Assembly: GCA_947650285.1 (NCBI GenBank)
Contig: CANTFL010001211.1
Span: 248,001-312,000 of the forward strand
Origin: Hyaloperonospora brassicae
Lineage: Eukaryota > Oomycota > Peronosporomycetes > Peronosporales > Peronosporaceae
Length of the DNA stretch: 64,000 nucleotides
Direction: 5' to 3'
Shown: one piece after another, positions 10,541 through 20,144 of the stretch
Numbering within the stretch: the first letter of the stretch is position 1
Layout: each line of letters opens with the position of its first letter
The notes under the pieces: generated by a model
What the model was told of the DNA's origin: nothing
Seen by the model: only the letters and a program-made list of their open reading frames with translations
The model's database searches: none
Translations under genes and position numbers: made by a program

Positions 10541-13012
10541 ATGGTGCGCGTGCCCGGATCTTCTGAGGCCTCTGGATTTCACCGTGAGTCCACTGGCGAA
10601 GATGTCAAGATCAAGCAAGAACCTGGGATTGAAGTGTCAGCGACAGAGGGATCGACGCAGACACGCAGAAACACAAGATCCTCGGATCATCAGAGTTTTG
10701 GGAGGGGCTCTGATGAAATGAAAATGAAAGAGGAAGATCGAGAGATCGATCTGGAAGATAAACCTCAACCCCCTCCTAGGGTCCTTTCGGGGGCCACCGC
10801 AGATCGCTCTGCAAAGAGCGATCTGCTGGATGAAAATCCAAAGGCGAAAGCCAAACCCTACCTCCTCGTTGACATATCTCCTGACCTCAAGCCGAGGAAC
10901 ACGATCGCGAGATCGACCACATCTGAACGACCCACGACGAGATCAATGGGATCGGACGTCAAAGATCGCCAGATCGGCAGAACCGTGCAATCGAAGATCG
11001 GAGTCAAAGAGGAATACGATGAAACACCAGACAAGATCGCGATGCCGAAGACGGAATATAACCCAGTGAAGATCGCGTTCAATGAGAAGAAGAAGATGAA
11101 TGAAGCGCGGGAACGTGCGAATTGGCAGTACTATTATGGCCATTTGAAGACACTATTCAAGACGGATCCAGTGTTCAAGATATTAAGGCCCAAGTTGATT
11201 GGTCCATTGGATAAGCCGATCTCGGTCCCACCTCCTGGGACCAACAAAGTCGACGAGATCAATTTGATTTTGCAGATGTTGGACGACATGGGTGTCTGCC
11301 CTAACGCTTTTGATGGAGATGAGCTGCTGAGTTGCAGCTTGGAACAGTTGAACAACGCGGCGAATGAGTTTGTGGAGATCATGATTATGCTGGTGGGCAA
11401 AGCCAATACTCCTGAAGACAATACCGAGACACCCTCAGACTCGCTCCAGGAACACCCCGCGGGATCGCCCCGCTACGCCTCGGATGACTCCGAGAGTGAG
11501 TCAGATGGATCCATCAGCATTCGTCGGATGTCTCTAGGACCATCAGGTGGTACGTTTTTAAAGAACAAGATCGGCCAAGCCAAGATTGACGCCTTTAAAG
11601 GACGAGCCAAGAGCGACATGTTACTGAGATCGGCCGGTACCCGTACTGGGCTGGACGATCAAGAAGAAAGCGATCTAAGTCGGCACTTCAATGCAGCCAT
11701 GAAGAAGTACGAGGCGGATCAACGTACAGCTCAGCGAATGAATCGACAGCCAAACCGCCACCCAGATCGCCGTGCCTTTCTCCAACCCTTGCACGAAAGC
11801 CATTACATGCCGGATGTGGAGATGGAATCGGTGGAGTCGGACACTTACCAGCAGATCCATCATGGGGCAGAATACGACCCAGATGATCTATGGATGCCCG
11901 AACCACGGCGCCCTCACGTAGCCGCGACCGGTGTGACTACCGGAGGGGGGAGCATCACGCAGAGGATCAGAATCTCAGCGATTTCGGAACTGAAAGAATT
12001 CTCAGGAAAGGATCGGGAAGAAGATAAAGCACGAACCTGGATCGGCAAAGTGAAGTCAGCGTTCATCCGGGACCAAGCACCGGACGAAGAGAGATGTCTG
12101 GTTTTCGGTGATCTCATGGTGGGCCCCGCCCGTTATTGGTACCGACAGCTGAGTAGATCGACGAGATTCAATTGGAAAGAGTTGATGGACAGTTTTCTCG
12201 TGGAATATGCGGGACACGGGATGTCCGCGAGCCGGCAATATTACCACGCAAAGAAACGATCGGAGGAAGATCCTTTGCAGTACCTGTATCGGCTTAATGT
12301 GATGGGACTGCAGGCGAAGATACCGGTGATGACTGGATTGCCAGCTGCGCGCAAAGAACATGTCAACCATTTCATTGACACCTTGGACGACCCCGATCTG
12401 TCCAATCAATTGCTACTGCTGAATATAGAAAACGCAGACGCCATGCAAAAAACGCTACATGGATATCAACAAGGGAGATCCCGTCAAGGGAAAGTGATGA
12501 TGGGATCGTCCAAGTTCAGACAGAAGGGAACTCAGGGTCCAGCGCTGTCTAAGCCTGCACGAGCGGTGAGGATGATCCGTACTGAGGACGTCAGCAGCGA
12601 GTCAGGATCGGACCCCTACGGATCGGATTCGGAAGATCGATTGAGATCGGTCCACGTGGCTGCTACTACGGATCGGCACCCATCCCCCAATGACGTTACG
12701 GCAAACGCGAGATCGGTCGACCCGAACGTTCGTCGAGATTACCAAGATCGCAATATGTCATCGAAGCCGTGTACTCATTGCGGATCGACCAAGCATGGAG
12801 ATCTCGGTTGCTGGAAGAGGCTCACGTGTCAGAAGTGTGGGCGTAAAGGACACCCCTCTGACAATTGTTTTTTTGTGTGTCGTGCCTGCGGTGAGATGCA
12901 TGACCCGGGGAAGTGTCCCATGGAGGAGTTCTACAACATGATCCGCCAGTGGTACGTCCCAAACAAGCATGCAGGGATGCTGCCAGAGAAGGCCGAGAAG
13001 ATGTTAAACTAG
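10541..13012 (+). CDS. Gag polyprotein of E1 (823 aa)
   Basis: This is an uninterrupted frame from the ATG at the LTR edge to a TAG. The first 450 residues are charged and of low complexity. Around residues 475-640 there is a retrotransposon capsid-like domain (LKEFSGKDREEDKARTWI, then YWYRQLSR). The C-terminus has zinc knuckles near residues 745 (CTHCGSTKHGDLGC) and 763 (CQKCGRKGHPSDNC) and a third Cys-rich unit near 780, for RNA binding. It is long for a Gypsy Gag. Codons are biased by the very frequent GATC. It would assemble the particle that packages element RNA. Pol follows after a frame change. Confidence 0.85.
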   Translation: MVRVPGSSEASGFHRESTGEDVKIKQEPGIEVSATEGSTQTRRNTRSSDHQSFGRGSDEMKMKEEDREIDLEDKPQPPPRVLSGATADRSAKSDLLDENPKAKAKPYLLVDISPDLKPRNTIARSTTSERPTTRSMGSDVKDRQIGRTVQSKIGVKEEYDETPDKIAMPKTEYNPVKIAFNEKKKMNEARERANWQYYYGHLKTLFKTDPVFKILRPKLIGPLDKPISVPPPGTNKVDEINLILQMLDDMGVCPNAFDGDELLSCSLEQLNNAANEFVEIMIMLVGKANTPEDNTETPSDSLQEHPAGSPRYASDDSESESDGSISIRRMSLGPSGGTFLKNKIGQAKIDAFKGRAKSDMLLRSAGTRTGLDDQEESDLSRHFNAAMKKYEADQRTAQRMNRQPNRHPDRRAFLQPLHESHYMPDVEMESVESDTYQQIHHGAEYDPDDLWMPEPRRPHVAATGVTTGGGSITQRIRISAISELKEFSGKDREEDKARTWIGKVKSAFIRDQAPDEERCLVFGDLMVGPARYWYRQLSRSTRFNWKELMDSFLVEYAGHGMSASRQYYHAKKRSEEDPLQYLYRLNVMGLQAKIPVMTGLPAARKEHVNHFIDTLDDPDLSNQLLLLNIENADAMQKTLHGYQQGRSRQGKVMMGSSKFRQKGTQGPALSKPARAVRMIRTEDVSSESGSDPYGSDSEDRLRSVHVAATTDRHPSPNDVTANARSVDPNVRRDYQDRNMSSKPCTHCGSTKHGDLGCWKRLTCQKCGRKGHPSDNCFFVCRACGEMHDPGKCPMEEFYNMIRQWYVPNKHAGMLPEKAEKMLN
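10542..10555 (+). promoter_or_regulatory. Possible primer-binding site of E1, overlapping gag start
   Basis: TGGTGCGCGTGCCC begins one base after the LTR end, the normal place and the normal TGG start for a tRNA 3'-end complement. The gag ATG (10541) shares its TG with it. The tRNA was not identified. Confidence 0.45.
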
Positions 13013-13186
13013 GACGCTCGCCAGGTTTGAATCTGGTACGAGCCGAGCGTTCTAGGCTCTGCATTATTGCATACGTGGAGAAAAAGAAGACGGATCGCGA
13101 GAGTAAGCAGGATACAGATATGGAAACAAATATATCTCGTTCGAAGTTAAAACGTGTTGCTTCCGTGTCCCATCTGAAGCGGATCG
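13013..13186 (+). other. Gag-pol junction of E1
   Basis: The gag frame closes at 13012. A second frame, open from within gag to 13206, encodes a basic segment (VEKKKTDRESKQDTD) that runs into the protease, which lies back in the gag frame. Expression of pol would need frameshifting or reinitiation, or the junction has been damaged by indels. No clear slippery site was identified. Confidence 0.4.
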
Positions 13187-14793
13187 ATGAGATACTCGCG
13201 GTCTGAACCCACCATGGAGATCGAGCTCGCTTACGGTGAATCTCGCGGATACTGGAAGCACTACTCGCCCGGGAAGTGGTTCAAACAAGCTATAACTGTT
13301 GGCAAGACCAACAACGCAAAAGCTACTATGTTATTTGATTCTGGTGCTGAAGTGTCGATCATTGACACCACCTTTGCTCGTAAAGTCGTTTGTTACATTG
13401 ACGAAAGTCAACGACAAGAATGTATCGGGATCGGAGAAACCCCGTACATGACGATAGGACGTACCAAGATCAAAGTAACCCTCGCGGGATCGCTGGTATG
13501 CTATTTCAATGTGTGGGTAGGCGATCTGGCAGGGCAAGAGGCGATTCTGGGCATGGACTTTATGGTGCCTGCCGGAGTGCGGCTCGATCTAGCTGATGGC
13601 GCGCTAAGTCTACCGGAAGAAATCCGTATTCATCTCGCAGGACGTCGCCCCGCGTACGGATCGAAGATACAACATATAACGGCGAAGGACCAACACGTGG
13701 TGATCCCGGTCGGAGAGTCAAGGGAAGTGAAGGTCGGGATTGGAGGGGCTAAAATTAAGTTGTGAATCGCTAGAGGACCGGATTGGGTTCCCACTGTGAT
13801 CTCGGGGTTGGCTAAGACGAAGTACCTGCAGATGACCAACATTAGCGACCATGAAATCATACTGCCCACCCACACTTTATTAGGCTTGTGGACCGAAGGC
13901 GATATATAACCACGAACTCAAGGTTTCGTGACGGTCGGATCGGGGAAGTACAAGGAGTGGCAAACTCTGGCGTATGAAGCTACAACGGATCGATCGAATG
14001 AACCCTCAAAAGAACAGATCGGACCACTGGTAGATCGCCCTACGTATACCACTCCAAAATGCATCATGAAACGTCAGTCCGACGCGTCAAAGGACATACC
14101 TCCATCGATTTCCATGATAACGTAGCAAGCTGGCGATGATGAATCGCAAAAGACAGATGTTGGGGTTGCGAGGGAAGTAATGGTCAATGGAGCCGAACTA
14201 GCGTGGGTGGATAGCGATCAAGAAATCGGAGCCCAACAGGCTACGAAGGGAGATCGCGATACAGATCCCGACTGGCTACGTGACAGATCATCTCCATCGA
14301 AGGCCGAACCGACTGATAAACTGCTTACTTTGGACCAGCCGGGAGGGACGAAAGAGCCCAAGGAAGAAGCAATGTTAAAGACTAAAGATGTCGAGATCGC
14401 GGTAACACCAGTGTACTACCACGAGAGCGGAAATTTGTTTGCTGAAGATATCGAGCAGCACATGGCAGTGTTACCAGAAATATCGGCGACTACAGAAGAA
14501 GTGACGATTGAAGATATTCAGATCGGAGATCCAAATGTGCCTCTCACCACAGATCAACAGCGGCTCAGATTGCTGATCTGGAAGAGCCGTCACCTCCTCA
14601 TGGGTAAAGGTAATGCTCTACCACCAGCAGCACGGGGCGCGATCTGTGATATTGATGTCGGTGGGGCAGCACCGATAGCGCAAAGAGTACGTCCGGTCGC
14701 ACCTAAATATCCGGAGAAGCTGTCAGATCTTATCAAAGGGCTGTTAGCGGCCAAGATCGTTAGCCATCCACGTCACCTTGAGCGTCTCCGATA
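13187..14793 (+). pseudogene. Protease and pol linker of E1
   Basis: The likely protease start is the ATG at 13214 (MEIELAYGESRG). The aspartic protease has MLFDSGAEVSIID near 13327-13365 and the flap-side motif ILGMDF near 13545. The frame continues in register to 14793 but is cut by a TGA at about 13763, a TAA near 13907 and a TAG near 14124. The rest is an acidic linker leading to RT (PVAPKYPEKLSDLIKGLL). This part of pol cannot be made as one protein in this copy. Confidence 0.8.
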
Positions 14794-16140
14794 GTGGTGA
14801 TCATCAAGAAGAACGGAGTGGATATTCGCCTTTGTATTGATTATCGAAGAGTGAATCAGCTGACACGTCTAATGGTTTATCCCATGCCGTTGATCAGCGA
14901 TCTGCTGGAAGACCTGGATAAAACCCTATGGTACTGTTCGTTAGACATGGCTAGTCGTTTCTGGGTCGTGGAAATAACCGAACGAGCAAAAATGATCTCA
15001 GCGTTTGTCACGCCGTTTGGTCTTTTCGAGTGGTTGCGAATGTCTTTTGGGCTTAAGAACGCGCCCCAGATCTACCAACGTCTGGTCGACAATGCGCTGT
15101 ATGGATACCTCAAGATCGGCCAGATGATCTATCTCTGACGGCCAGATCGACGTGTTCAAGGACGGCGAACCTGAGACAGATCGGCGATCTTCTATACTGG
15201 GACGCCGATCTTACATTGATGACATCCTCATACCAGCCACCTCATGTAAATCTCTGTACGCGAAAGTAGAGCGATTGCTGGAAGCATGTGATAAGTGGAA
15301 TCTGTCTATCAGTCTCACTAAGAGTTTTTGGAGGTGCCGTAAAGTCGATGTTTTGGGACATCGAGTGTCTGCGGATGGTCTGGAGGCTTGGCCCAAGAAC
15401 TTGGAGTCGTTGATCAACATCCCATTCCCTAGCACGCTACGAGATATGCAATCTTTTCTCGGGAGCTTGAACTACTACCGTCGCTTCATTGAGGATTTCA
15501 CGTTGTATGTCGCGGTATTGTATGAGTTAAGAGAATCGGATTTCTTCGAGATCGGCCGATCTCAGCTTGCAACAGGTGACGAATGGTCGACCGAGGGTCG
15601 ATGGAAGGAGTCCAAGGTTGCTTTCACTATGCTAAAGGCTAAGATAGCTACAGCTCCCATGCTCAAACACTTCGACCCGGATCGCCCTCCCGTGATTGTG
15701 GTCTATGCTAGCAAGTGGGCTGTTTCAGCGGCCCTGATACAAGAGTACGATGGTGTGTATCATCCAATGAAATTTACAAGCCGCACGTTGAAGCCAAATG
15801 AGCCTAACTACGGAACGGTGGAAAAAGAAGTGCTGGCGCTACTTCGTGTCTTGAATGTATGCTATACTACGCTTGCCTCGCGGGAGATCACTGTGCTGAC
15901 CCGACATTCTACGTTAGCGTGGTTGATGCAATCTCGAGGACTCAACGGGAGATTAGGACGGTGGGCTGCTTTGTTGTCAAACTGGACTATGGAGGTGAAG
16001 AAATGTGAGCGAGGAGAGGAAGAAGTCCTGGGCATGATGGCAGCGAGTATCACCCCAAGAGATGAAATAGAAGAGATGCTGATCGCGATTTCCCCACGTA
16101 AAGACTGCCGACTCACGATATCAACACCACCACCAACGGT
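14794..16140 (+). pseudogene. RT and first RNase H of E1
   Basis: Two frames (14794-15138 and 15152 onward) carry the Gypsy reverse transcriptase: KKNGVDIRLCIDYRRVN, LDMASRFW, SFGLKNAP and the catalytic YIDD at 15212-15223. The connection (SFLGSLNYYRRFI) and the usual Gypsy RNase H (VVYASKWAVSAALIQE, NYGTVEKEVLAL) follow. Frameshifts near 14793 and 15140 separate the parts. A second RNase H-like domain follows directly, so E1 belongs to a dual-RNase H lineage. Confidence 0.85.
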
Positions 16141-16560
16141 GGAAGCAGATGAGAAGTTGCTGGTGGCCAGCTTCGATGGATCGGCGGGGATAAAAAAGAA
16201 AGGAGGGTCGTCCAGTGCGGTGATATGGAGGTTACCCGAGTGGACGATCGCGGCAGCAGAATCGAGATATGCTCCCAATCTGACTGTGAATGAAGCAGAG
16301 TATAATGGCTTGCTACTGTGCTTTGAGTTACTCGCCGATCTGGGCAGGGGGCGAGTAATTCTGTGTGGAAATTCTAATTTGGTGATATGACAGATGCGCG
16401 GTGAAATCGACTGCAAGGCACCGGGCCTTCAACTACTGAGGCAAAAAGCGTTGGTGAAGCTGCGATCATGGCCTAGTCACGAGTTTCTGCATATGAAGCG
16501 AGAGTGGAACCAGAGCGCAGATAGACTAGCCAGCACAGCAATGCAGAACGAAAAGGGAAG
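16141..16560 (+). pseudogene. Second (archaeal-type) RNase H domain of E1
   Basis: After the normal RNase H comes a second fold-specific pattern: VASFDGSAG with the first Asp, NEAEYNGLL with the Glu, CGNSNLVI where the family has GDSxLVI, and NQSADRLAS with the last Asp. This is the order seen in archaeal-like RNase HI domains, known from plant Tat elements and from oomycete Gypsy elements. Here the third acidic residue is Asn and a TGA follows at 16388-16390, so the domain is dead in this copy. It may act in generating or removing RNA primers in intact relatives. Confidence 0.7.
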
Positions 16561-16599
16561 AATTGTTATAGCTGAAGAAGATCGGCAAGATCTGATAAC

Positions 16600-17740
16600 T
16601 CTGAACCGTCTCGATGAATTGATGAAGCCCAAGCAAGATAGTCAGCTGGCTCGGATAACTGCGATCACGAGATCAGCCGGGAGGTTACGTCATGAACCTG
16701 AAGTGGTACAGGAGGAGATAGTACAGAGGATTAGGGTACAACAAATTGTCCAAGCTCAAGATGAGGAGTGTTGGATTGTCAATCTCAAGATGTATCTAAA
16801 TGGCGATGTATCAAACTTAGACGCGGGAGAGGTGAAGATGTGTGCAAAACTGGCGCCAGAGTATGAGATCGATGAGATCTGCTATTTTTCTGCCCCATGG
16901 CGAAAAGAGAGTCAAGAGATCGCGATGGTTTGATGCGGTTGGTGATCCCTGAGATGTTGCAACAGGATTTTTTACATCACTACCATACGAGTCTGGAAGG
17001 AGGCCATCAGAATATCGGTAGAACTTATCAGAGGATCAGATCGCGATTCCATTGGAGAGGACTATATCGGAGTGTTCAAAGATATGTGGGCGAATGTACA
17101 TATCTATAAAACGGTATAAGGAAGCCCGACGATTCATGGGAGATCCCCGGGAAACTTACACGTAACCTATCCATTCCAGATCATCGCAATGGATCATATA
17201 CCGTAGTTGCCCAAGCCTATCAAGGGGAATACCGAACTGCTCATTTGGGTGGACCTCTTCTCGGGATATGTGATTGCAAATGCTAGCTCATCACGAACAG
17301 TACAAACAATAACGGAGAATTACGAAGAATGTGTGTTTCGACGCTTCGGAGCTAGCGAGGCTATCAGACACGATCGAGAACCGGGATTTATGTCCAATTT
17401 TTTTCGAGCCTTCAGCCGGATCGTAGGACAGAAACAGCGTGCTACTATGGCCTACAGGCCACAAGTAAATGGAACAGCCGAACGAATGGTGCAAATCTTG
17501 ACGCCTTCGCTCAAGATGTACGTGGCTGAAGTGAATTAACGGAACTGGGATGAGTATGCTGAGCGACTCGCATTTGCAATTAACACCGCACAAGATCGGA
17601 TTCGGGGGGGACACCCCATTCTATCTGATTCATGGGTGGGATCCACGATCGACGTTTAAAGCTACGTTATCAGTGGGGAACACGAGAACAAGGGATCGCG
17701 ATCTGAAGCGGTGATGGCATAGTACCCAAAGACAATACCA
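16600..17740 (+). pseudogene. Integrase of E1
   Basis: Across several frames: an HHCC finger region near 16975-17105 (HHYHTSLEGGHQ, FHWRGLYRSV, then a single Cys where two are expected), and a catalytic core with Asp in AMDHIP, Asp in RHDREPGF and Glu in GTAERM. A stop at 17108 splits finger and core. Another follows 17539 (VAEVN), and frames change again before 17757. All three catalytic acids are still encoded but not in one frame. Confidence 0.75.
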
Positions 17741-17756
17741 GCGAGCTCGATCCGCA

Positions 17757-18269
17757 GTGAACGATCAACTACGAGCTGCGATTCAAGAGAGGGCAGATCG
17801 ACATAATGAAGATTTGGAGCGACATGAGATCGAAGTGGGAACGCAAGTTTGGCTATACCTGGATCGAGTCAAAGAGGGATATGCGAAGAAGCTAGCGCAT
17901 ATGTGGCATGGTCCATTCCGAGTTGCGGACATTTGTGGAGATCACGCTGTGAAATTGGAGATCGCCGGAACTCCGTATCGATTATTTCCGATTGTACATT
18001 TGTCGAAGCTAAAAAAGGTAAAAACGTTCCCTGAACGGCCGAAGGATCAGCTTACGACAGACGAAGCAGAGCGCTTGAATTTCGATGAGGCTCTGCTGCC
18101 AGAAGATAGTTTGAAGAGTGAGCTTGAAGAAGGAGAGTACGAAGTAGAAGAAATATTGGACGTGCGATCTGGTAGGAAAACCCGTTCTGGGCGAGTACAG
18201 CGACAGTTTCTGATGAAGTGGAAGGCACATCCCAATCTGAGTTGGGTGTATGAGGCCGATCTGAGTTGA
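17757..18269 (+). pseudogene. Integrase C-terminus and chromodomain of E1
   Basis: Open frame of 170 codons. It has the C-terminal integrase module (GTQVWLYLDRVKEGYAKKL, then WHGPFRVADI, a GPY/F-type motif, then FPIVHLSKLKK). It ends with a chromodomain-like segment (YEVEEILDVRSGR, FLMKWKAHPNLSWVYEADL) that closes at the stop. In this family integrase and chromodomain share a frame, unlike E2. Confidence 0.8.
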
Positions 18270-18629
18270 AGGGCGATCTTGCAAATGTTTGAGCGGAACC
18301 GAGTGAGTCGAAACCGTTTCGAAGCGATGCAGTCTCACGAAGGCAAGTCGGACGAGCCTTAACATTTCGAACAAGTGTGCTAGCCGATAGCACATGCTGG
18401 TGGATGAGGTTGCAAGATATGCTGTGAGGTAGCATAGGCTGATGGATGGTGTTTTTGTGTATGCGTATGGAGATAGTCACGTGAATTATGTTACTGAATG
18501 ATGTGGAATGAGAAGGATCGAGGTCGTGGAAGTTGCAAAGAATGAAGTACTCAAGAAAAGAGACGATGATCGAATGACTTATACGATTATGAAAGACGAT
18601 CGGGCTCGGGCATTGATCTTGAACTAAGA
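18270..18629 (+). other. E1 spacer between pol and antisense frame
   Basis: Untranslated-looking DNA between the end of pol and the end of the opposite-strand frame. No motif was recognised. GATC remains frequent. Confidence 0.4.
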
Positions 18630-19266
18630 CTATGGAGCAGGCTTGAACTTGTTCTGTAGACGGGAAATTTGCGATCCGGGGTGATCCCAATAGGCGTTGC
18701 GGAACTGGTTGCGCCAAGGATCCTCTTGGTTGGCCATGTTTAACGCCTCCAGCAAGTCAGCTGGGTCGTTATAGTGTCCCAACCCTGGATACCAAACTCG
18801 TTCTTCATGTGGGCGCGGATAGTGGAGGAAGAAGGGATCCAGCAAGATGTCGAGATCACAGTGGCCCAAGAGCATGCCGTTGAGTATCTTCTTCAAGAAG
18901 TTCTTTCAACGTGCTCCAAAGCGAGATCGGCGCTGCTTTCGTTGACGCCAGAACGTTTGCATAAACCTTTCGGATCGTCGCTGGTCCGGAGAGATCGGGA
19001 AAGCATGAGTAGATCCCCATAGAGCTTGCCGATGAGTGGACTTAAGCTCCAGGTAACGATGACTCATGTCTCGATACCATCCAGTCATGGTGAACGAAAT
19101 CGAGTTCACGGGGACCACGATATTGTCCCAGGGGGCCGTAGCGTAGAAAGCCTGGATGTGCTGCCGCAAAATCAGCCCAGAGACCCAAGTCCCCGTCGGA
19201 AGAGCTCGTTCATGACTGTGGAAGGGGAACAGAAATTTCTGGGTTTGTGGTAGTGGTAAAACAGCA
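18630..19266 (-). pseudogene. Antisense protein of E1, C-terminal part
   Basis: This reads opposite to gag-pol. Two stretches in the same frame (19266-18907 and 18903-18630) are separated by one TGA at 18904-18906. They contain recognisable protein-like segments such as PWDNIVVPVNSISF, GWYRDMSHRYLELK, FFLHYPRPHEERVWYPGL and NPFxxxx-free DPADLLEALNMANQEDPW, rich in Trp and Pro and unlike a chance frame. The N-terminal part is probably 26041-27783, beyond the Copia mosaic. I do not recognise the family. It lies between pol and the 3' LTR, the place where E2 and E3 also carry antisense frames. Confidence 0.55.
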
Positions 19267-19267
19267 G

Positions 19268-19634
19268 CTCAATGGTCACTGCTGGCATGGGGCACGTTGA
19301 CATTGTGACGCTGCTCCAGGCGATCACCGAGGGGTTCGAAGAAGCCGACCTGGACAAGGTGATGGTCGAAGAGGAGAGGGGCGAGGAGGCGGCGCCCAAG
19401 ATGGAGCCGCTCACGTTCGACACGAAGTTTGAGCGCGTGCCGAGCAACTCGCTCTTTGGCTTTGCGACCAAAGCCGACGGGCCCGTGTTGCCGCACCAGC
19501 AGGAGAAGAAAGTGGACGAGCTGCGTCGTCAACTGGGGGATGCAACGGCGCTTGTCTCGGCAGAGTCGGACGAGGTCGAGAAGGAGAACGAGAACTCGAA
19601 GACGGAGGAGGTGCAGATGTTGCAGAGGCAGCTG
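19268..19634 (+). other. GC-rich coding-like fragment of unknown origin
   Basis: About 370 bp with GC content and codon use unlike both E1 and Copia. From an ATG at 19272 it encodes a mostly acidic, coiled-coil-like stretch (EEADLDKVMVEEERGEEAA, KVDELRRQLGDA, KTEEVQMLQRQLE). It stops abruptly where Copia sequence begins at GAAGTGAATCCGG. It has no counterpart elsewhere in the window. It looks like a piece of a host exon caught in the rearrangement. The gene is not recognised. Confidence 0.4.
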
Positions 19635-20083
19635 GAAGTGAATCCGGACCACGAGGAGGTGTTGATGAAATGCTACCAATTGAGCAACCTGTTCAGCTCT
19701 TGTTGGAAGACAATAACACTAGTACCACAACAGAAAACAGCATTGTGCCATACAATGAAAACCATGAAGCCAGTGGGAGTGAAGATGACGAACCTCCTTC
19801 CAAGCGATCGCGAATAAACAGCGATGTGGCATTGATAGCAGAAGTTGCCATGATAGCTCGTGATTTACCTGGCTCTTATGCGGAGGCAGTGAATGGACCT
19901 GACAGATACCAATGGATTAAAGCTATTGAGAATGAATTTGCGGCTCATGAGCGTAACAAGACGTGGACACCAATTGTACGCAAGCCTGGAATGAAACCAA
20001 TTGGATCGAAGTGGGTATGGGCTAAAAAGAGTGATGGTCGATACAAAGCACGACTTGTGGCGCTCGGATTCCTGCAACAATAT
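19635..20083 (+). pseudogene. Copia integrase-RT linker and RT start, fragment
   Basis: Encodes an acidic, Ser-rich linker (SGSEDDEPPSKRSRINSD) and the start of a Copia RT (AIENEFAAHERNKTW, GSKWVWAKKSDGRYKARLV). It is nearly identical to 24308-24756. It breaks off at LGFLQQY, where an inverted piece of gag leader begins. Confidence 0.85.
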
Positions 20084-20144
20084 AGCAGGTCATCGGGTTT
20101 CTTCATCGTACTGGCTTCTGGCAGGGGTCCTTAAGCTCTTGGGC

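Noticed and set aside
11134..12409. Minus-strand frames opposite E1 gag
   Set aside because: Short, overlapping and without protein-like features, unlike the antisense frames near the 3' LTR. Probably a by-product of GATC-rich codon use.
19172..19679. Opposite-strand frames over the GC-rich fragment
   Set aside because: Composition and the coiled-coil pattern favour the plus-strand frame. The minus-strand ones cross the E1 junction.
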